64,000 nt of DNA from Apostichopus japonicus. Lineage: Eukaryota; Echinodermata; Holothuroidea; Aspidochirotida; Stichopodidae. The notes under the pieces are model-generated. The model was not told where the DNA came from. It did no database searches and saw only the letters and a program-made list of their open reading frames with translations. Positions 59,301 to 64,000 of this stretch are shown here, piece by piece. The stretch lies in the NCBI RefSeq assembly GCF_037975245.1, contig NC_092573.1:10018001-10082000 (forward strand), read 5' to 3'. Position numbers and translations under genes: made by a program. Position 1 is the first letter of the stretch. Every line of letters begins with the position of its first letter.

Positions 59301-62205
59301 AATAACAAATGTATGTATACAATATTTGTATACATAAACAAACGTCAAAAACTTAAATATTAGGTATATTCAAAAATCCTCCCAAATTAGAACCACATAT
59401 CACAACATAGACTTGTAGTGACCTTTACCCGGCCCTATTGGCAAGGTTGGCAAAGATGCATGGTGAGATCCCTGATATGAATAATGTTTAAACTTACAGT
59501 AGAGATTATTATACAGAATATAATAGCCTCATACATCTAGAAAGTGGCAGGATAAACAAAATATTAACCAAATGTATACAAAACAAAAGCCTTTAATGTA
59601 AGCAGGGTACACCAGAAAAAGGAAAAGTGAGTACATGCCTATACTACAGTTGACAAGGAAGGTAGTGATTTGAGCAACATTAAAAGTTATAGCACAGACT
59701 ATTGAAAAGTGTACAATCATTTCAAGCTATACGGTAGCAAATAATATTTACCTCTCTAATCTCACTTGTCTTATGTATAAGATACCTTGTTCAAGTAGCT
59801 TTTCATCTTTGGTTTGTAGTTTTACCAAAAAGTATATACCAAGTTTAACTCAAAATAAGATTGTATTGACCAAACTATTGATACTCACATTATAATTTGT
59901 GACCAAATGAAGTGTTTTGAGCAAGTAATTTTTTTTGGTTTGAATCTCAACCTGTCATTGCCCAGCCACTCTTGATATAAGTGTTAATCATGTGTAAATT
60001 TCAAATAAGAACATTTTACCAATTCACTTCAGTATTTGAGATAAATGTTGCCTCAATCAAGTACATGAGCAATATATTGTCATTGGATATAGAAGATTTT
60101 GAAATGTGTTGAGAGAGAAAAGGGGCTTCAGTGTGTATTTCGATATGTGCACTTCATGCCACAATGTAAGAGTTTGTAGGAATCTTCATGTATGGAAGAT
60201 CACAAGATGCTAGCATATTTTGTTACTACAATTGAATTAAATAGTTTTTTGTATTTAAACAACAGTTTGCTCGATCACTTACTCTGTGAGATGGAGAGAG
60301 AGAGAGAGACCCCAGAGATTTTAAGAAGGGATTTGAAGAGAATCTTTAGTTACAAGAATTTAACACACTCGTCAATGTCGATCTGTTTTATGTTCGTAAG
60401 ACACATCCTTTCAATTCTTCGTCATGTCTTATATTTATGTCCATGATGAGTCGATCACCATGCAAAGGAGAGATTATGACATAAAGGCCTTGAAATTATG
60501 TAGATGCTGAAGATAGATTTTTTTACGACAACAAGAAAAAACGAAAGAATATAAAAAAAACACAAAAAAGTCACCAAAAGAGAAAGGTGATGCATGTAAT
60601 AAATATTGCTAAGAGATGTCAAGATAACTATTAACGACTACCTTAACGGAAGAGACATAACGATCATTCTTGTCTGCACAAATATCTTGAAATGTCTTTT
60701 TTATCTCAAATGCAGAGAGTAAGGTAGGTGAATACCATGTCAGTAGTTACCAGAGAGGGTAAATCACTCCAAACTCATATCTCTTAATTTAAGTAATTGG
60801 TTGTGTTTTATTTCTAAAATTACACATTTTTTGCCTCTATTCAAGTGACTATATACAACTCAATCGTTCATACTGTTGTAAGATACATGCAGTTCTCAGT
60901 CACTGACCTGGGTGGGGGTTGCACATACCTCCTTCAACCTCAAATAAAAATGAAAAAAAAGTAGTTGTTAGCCCACACCTGCAACATTTAAACCTAATTA
61001 GGCACCTAATTTATAGTCTAAAAAAGTCTCAGATTTTGACAAAATTTTATGTTTATCTGCCTGGGGGGTGGGAGGGGGAGGAGGGGACCAACTCCCTACA
61101 AGGAAATTGGCTCTAATGACCCCACAGCCATACCCATCCTTAAGAAAACCCTGGGTCTGCCCTGGCAAAGATGAATTTCCTACACTTTGTTGTCTTTTTG
61201 TTGTTTGTTTATTCAAGTGGATAATAAACTGAAGTATAAATATCTTCTTACCCCTTATCTTCTTACCCCTTATCTTAAGTGAAAATTATGTTGATATTGA
61301 CAGCCTTCATAGTTTAACAACTTGCAGTAATGACTGAAGTCTGTGTACATGATATCAAAGGAGATCAGGGAGGGGGGAGGAAGACAAGTTCCAAATTTTC
61401 TCTAGGCATGAATCTAGATGAAAGGGGAGGGAATGAGGGATGTGGTTGGTTAAATGCAACTCCCCTAACATTAACCATGCAGTTTTAAGCCAATCACTTT
61501 TAATACTTATTTAAACTAACATGTAGGCACATGCTGGAGGTCATTTGTAACCTATATAACAGTTATAACACATGGCAAATGGATACATTTATACCATTTT
61601 GTTGTCATAAATGCTGTCATCACTGAAAGTGAAACTAGACAATGATAATTGGCTTTAACACCTTTTAAGGAAAGAGGAACCACATTTAAAGTGGGAATCA
61701 TACTGTGAAACAAAATTCACAACATGAGTGTTTATTTTAGTAATACATGTGATTATGTATAACCTACAATGTTGGGATTTCCCCTTGTTTAATGTGTGGT
61801 CATTGCATCCTCCTTGAAGTAGTAAAGAAGAATTTTGAGCAGATAAAACAGATCGGATAGTAGTTTTAGAAACTTTTACCTATTCGCATGAACAAGCATG
61901 CATATACAGCTATCTTTTTGGAGCAAATACTGATGAAACTTTTAAAAAATGGTTTCCTGATAAATAATTCATAGTGATGTCATCAATTGCTTTGACACAA
62001 CATATCTGAAGAAACACTTTATTTCCAGCCTTGGCATTGCCATATATGATTCGGGCAGGTACCTGAACCATTCTGACAGTTTCTTGCTCATTTAGATAAC
62101 AAATGAACATTTTCTTTGGTAGTTTATGTACTATCATTGTGTCCACTACTATTTCTCAACACTGAATATTCAGACAGTTTACTGTTTGACGTTATATATA
62201 TATCA
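59301..62205. other. Non-coding, no recognised element
   Basis: AT-rich, with a G-rich stretch at about 61063-61090, a (GA)n run at about 60293-60310 and a short CTTCTTACCCCTTAT tandem pair at about 61244-61274. No exon recognised. Confidence 0.4.
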
Positions 62206-62215
62206 TGTGGACAAG

Positions 62216-62239
62216 TATGTATGTATGTATGTATGTATG

Positions 62240-62276
<37 letters not shown>

Positions 62277-62295
62277 GTAATGAGTTGGAAAATCT
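62216..62295 (-). repeat. (TATG)n-(AT)n repeat with SINE S2 tail
   Basis: A tetranucleotide TATG run (about 62216-62243) and TA run (62246-62272) adjoin GTAATGAGTTGGAAAATC (62277-62295), the reverse complement of the S2 tail. The repeats probably grew from the 3' tail of a minus-strand SINE fragment. Confidence 0.7.
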
Positions 62296-62305
62296 TAACT
62301 CTAGA

Positions 62306-62350
62306 GATCAATCATCATGCTAACCAACTCGAAATCAATTGAGGATCCTC
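62306..62350 (+). repeat. Dispersed repeat R3, copy 2
   Basis: Shares GATCAAT.ATCATGCTA.CC and AACTCGAAAT with 56329-56375. Function unknown. Confidence 0.5.
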
Positions 62351-63684
62351 AGGCCGGATCTCGAAAGTGATACTTTTAGCAGACTCTCTATAGATACTTA
62401 TATTCACATTTCTGTAGAACTTTGTCTGTTTTGAATAGCAAGGTGCTATTCTAGCTTTCACTTTATTCCTTCTAGCCGAAATATTCATAGTACAGGTAAT
62501 TTACCATCATTTAATTACATGGGATACCCTAGACACCACATGTGGTAATTTTGAGGTCATGGGTGTATTAAATAAAGGCATTTTCAATGTATATCAATTC
62601 CTTAGTGCAAGTCCCTTTGCAACACTGGAGCTGCTTGACATGTCATCTGTTAGCCTATGCATGGACTACAAGGCAAAAATGTTTTCCAATGTGATAACAT
62701 TTATAACTCATATGTTTTACTGCCGATTTAAGTGGTTCAAGTGGTATTTGACAAATAAAGTTGTTTCCTCATAAAGTTTTCAAGTTTCTTCTCATAAAAA
62801 TTCTTAACCCAATGGGACTTGGGGATCAAAGATACACACTTTGGGAAGTTCAAGTCCAAACTCCCCATTGAAAATGCACAGTAAGTGCTACACCAAAACA
62901 AAAACCTCCCTTTTACCATAGCAATTCTCACAAACATGCATTGATCCCTTTCCTTCAGGCTGCATTACAAAGGGCATATCATGTAATTTACAGTAAATTA
63001 ATATAAAGTTAAAGTTCATTTGTCAATTCCTTCCATTGGACCTGATACCGACCAACTGAAAACCTTGTTAAGAAATGCATCAGATTGTCATGTCCACTTG
63101 GCTATAGATTTAGACTACGTTGTATGCAAAAATCCTTACGGGTTGCACACAAAACTGGGATACAATTGAATACATGTACACAACAAACGGCCTGCAATGG
63201 TGTCCATTCCAAACCTACATCTTTGCACTTTAAAAAGCATTACATTGCCGAATGCATCTTTCCAACTGTTGAATCAAGTTTGGGTTATTCTGTGAATCAT
63301 AAATACAGGGTTTGACATAAGCCTCAAAAAGGGCATGATGGCCAAAATGCCGTTGGTAGGTTCCATTGGCAAAGGGCATGATGGCAAATGGGAAGGGCAT
63401 GATGGCAAAAATGAATGTGAGGAAGAGCACTTACAGCATTTTTCGTCAACACAGTACTATGTCATTTGAGGAGCAGTGAAAATGTCTAATCATACCATTT
63501 TCTTATGGATACAGTAAACATAAAAGTATCTGACTACAAATTGTTATTTTTCCAGAACGAAAGTTTTATTACAATTTTATTTACAGTGTTATGTACTCTT
63601 TACTTAGTATTTTAACAGTTTTATAAACAGTTTTGTTTACAAATCATGTGTACAGAGAGTGTACGTACAGAGAGCCATGGTACT
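62351..63684. other. Non-coding, no recognised element
   Basis: AT-rich. A small imperfect tandem GGGCATGATGGCAAA motif recurs three times at about 63330-63415. No exon recognised. Confidence 0.45.
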
Positions 63685-64000
63685 CCTCCAAGCTGCTGAT
63701 GGCTTGCATCTCCAAAAGGCGGGTGGCTTAGATCTCCAAGCTGCCGATGGCTTGGATCTCCAAGCTGCCGATGGCTTTGATCTCCAAGCTGCTGAAAGCT
63801 TGGATATCCAAGCTGACGATGGCTTGGATCTCCAAGCTGCTGATGGCTTGGACCTCCAAGCTACCAATGGCTTTGATCTCCAAGCTGCCGATGGCTTGGA
63901 TCTCCAAGCTACCAATGGCTTTGATCTCCAAGCTGCCGATGGCTTGGATCTCCAAAAGACGGGTGGCTTGGATCTCCAAGCTGCCAATGGCTTGGACCTC
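63685..64000. repeat. 24-bp minisatellite, cut by window end
   Basis: About thirteen 24-base units of the form CTCCAAGCTGCCGATGGCTT followed by GGAT. Each contains the near-palindrome GCTTGGATCTCCAAGC spanning a unit junction. Variants alternate GCCGATGG, GCTGATGG and ACCAATGG. The minus strand gives an 8-residue repeat frame (SAAWRSKP type) that I regard as an artefact. Confidence 0.95.

Overview
The window is animal nuclear DNA. It is AT-rich and gene-poor, has spliced exons with consensus GT/AG sites, and is full of transposable elements and simple repeats. The retroelement types (DIRS, Gypsy with a K02A2.6-like pol, CR1/L2-like LINEs, tRNA-derived SINEs), the recurring TAGGCCT-type words near 11 kb and the gene content suggest a marine invertebrate deuterostome, most likely an echinoderm. 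I cannot name a species.

Host genes. Two are recognisable, both on the + strand. Positions 303-1335 hold the last two coding exons of a ZCCHC10 orthologue: a CX2CX4HX4C zinc knuckle, then a Ser/Asp-rich tail ending in a basic cluster. Positions 20000-20257 hold the first coding exon of a RASGRF1/2 orthologue (start of the N-terminal PH domain). No second RASGRF exon was found downstream, so most of 20.3-64 kb may be its first intron.

Repeats from left to right: a pure (GAT)48 array beside a 23-bp-arm hairpin (3.2 kb); a nest of DNA-transposon-like TIR sequence (6.3-9.9 kb); a decayed minus-strand Gypsy element (11.7-16.95 kb) containing a 1-kb minisatellite that appears to derive from its own protease active-site codons; a broken LINE (ORF1 plus endonuclease, 17.0-18.75 kb, minus); a LINE reverse-transcriptase tail (28.7-29.3 kb); two large foldback hairpins (37.6 and 52.6 kb); and a minisatellite running off the right edge.

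The best-preserved object is a complete DIRS-type tyrosine-recombinase retrotransposon at 44834-51376. It has gag-like, RT/RNase H/methyltransferase-like and tyrosine recombinase reading frames, identical 117-bp inverted terminal repeats, and an internal complementary region matching the joined outer ends. It sits inside a tRNA-derived SINE that still has its own 21-bp target-site duplication, and a second copy of that SINE at 55.4 kb serves as an empty-site comparison. Five DIRS terminal relics from at least two subfamilies lie at 27.8, 35.7, 51.7, 54.8 and 58.9 kb.

All similarities were judged by reading; no database search was run.
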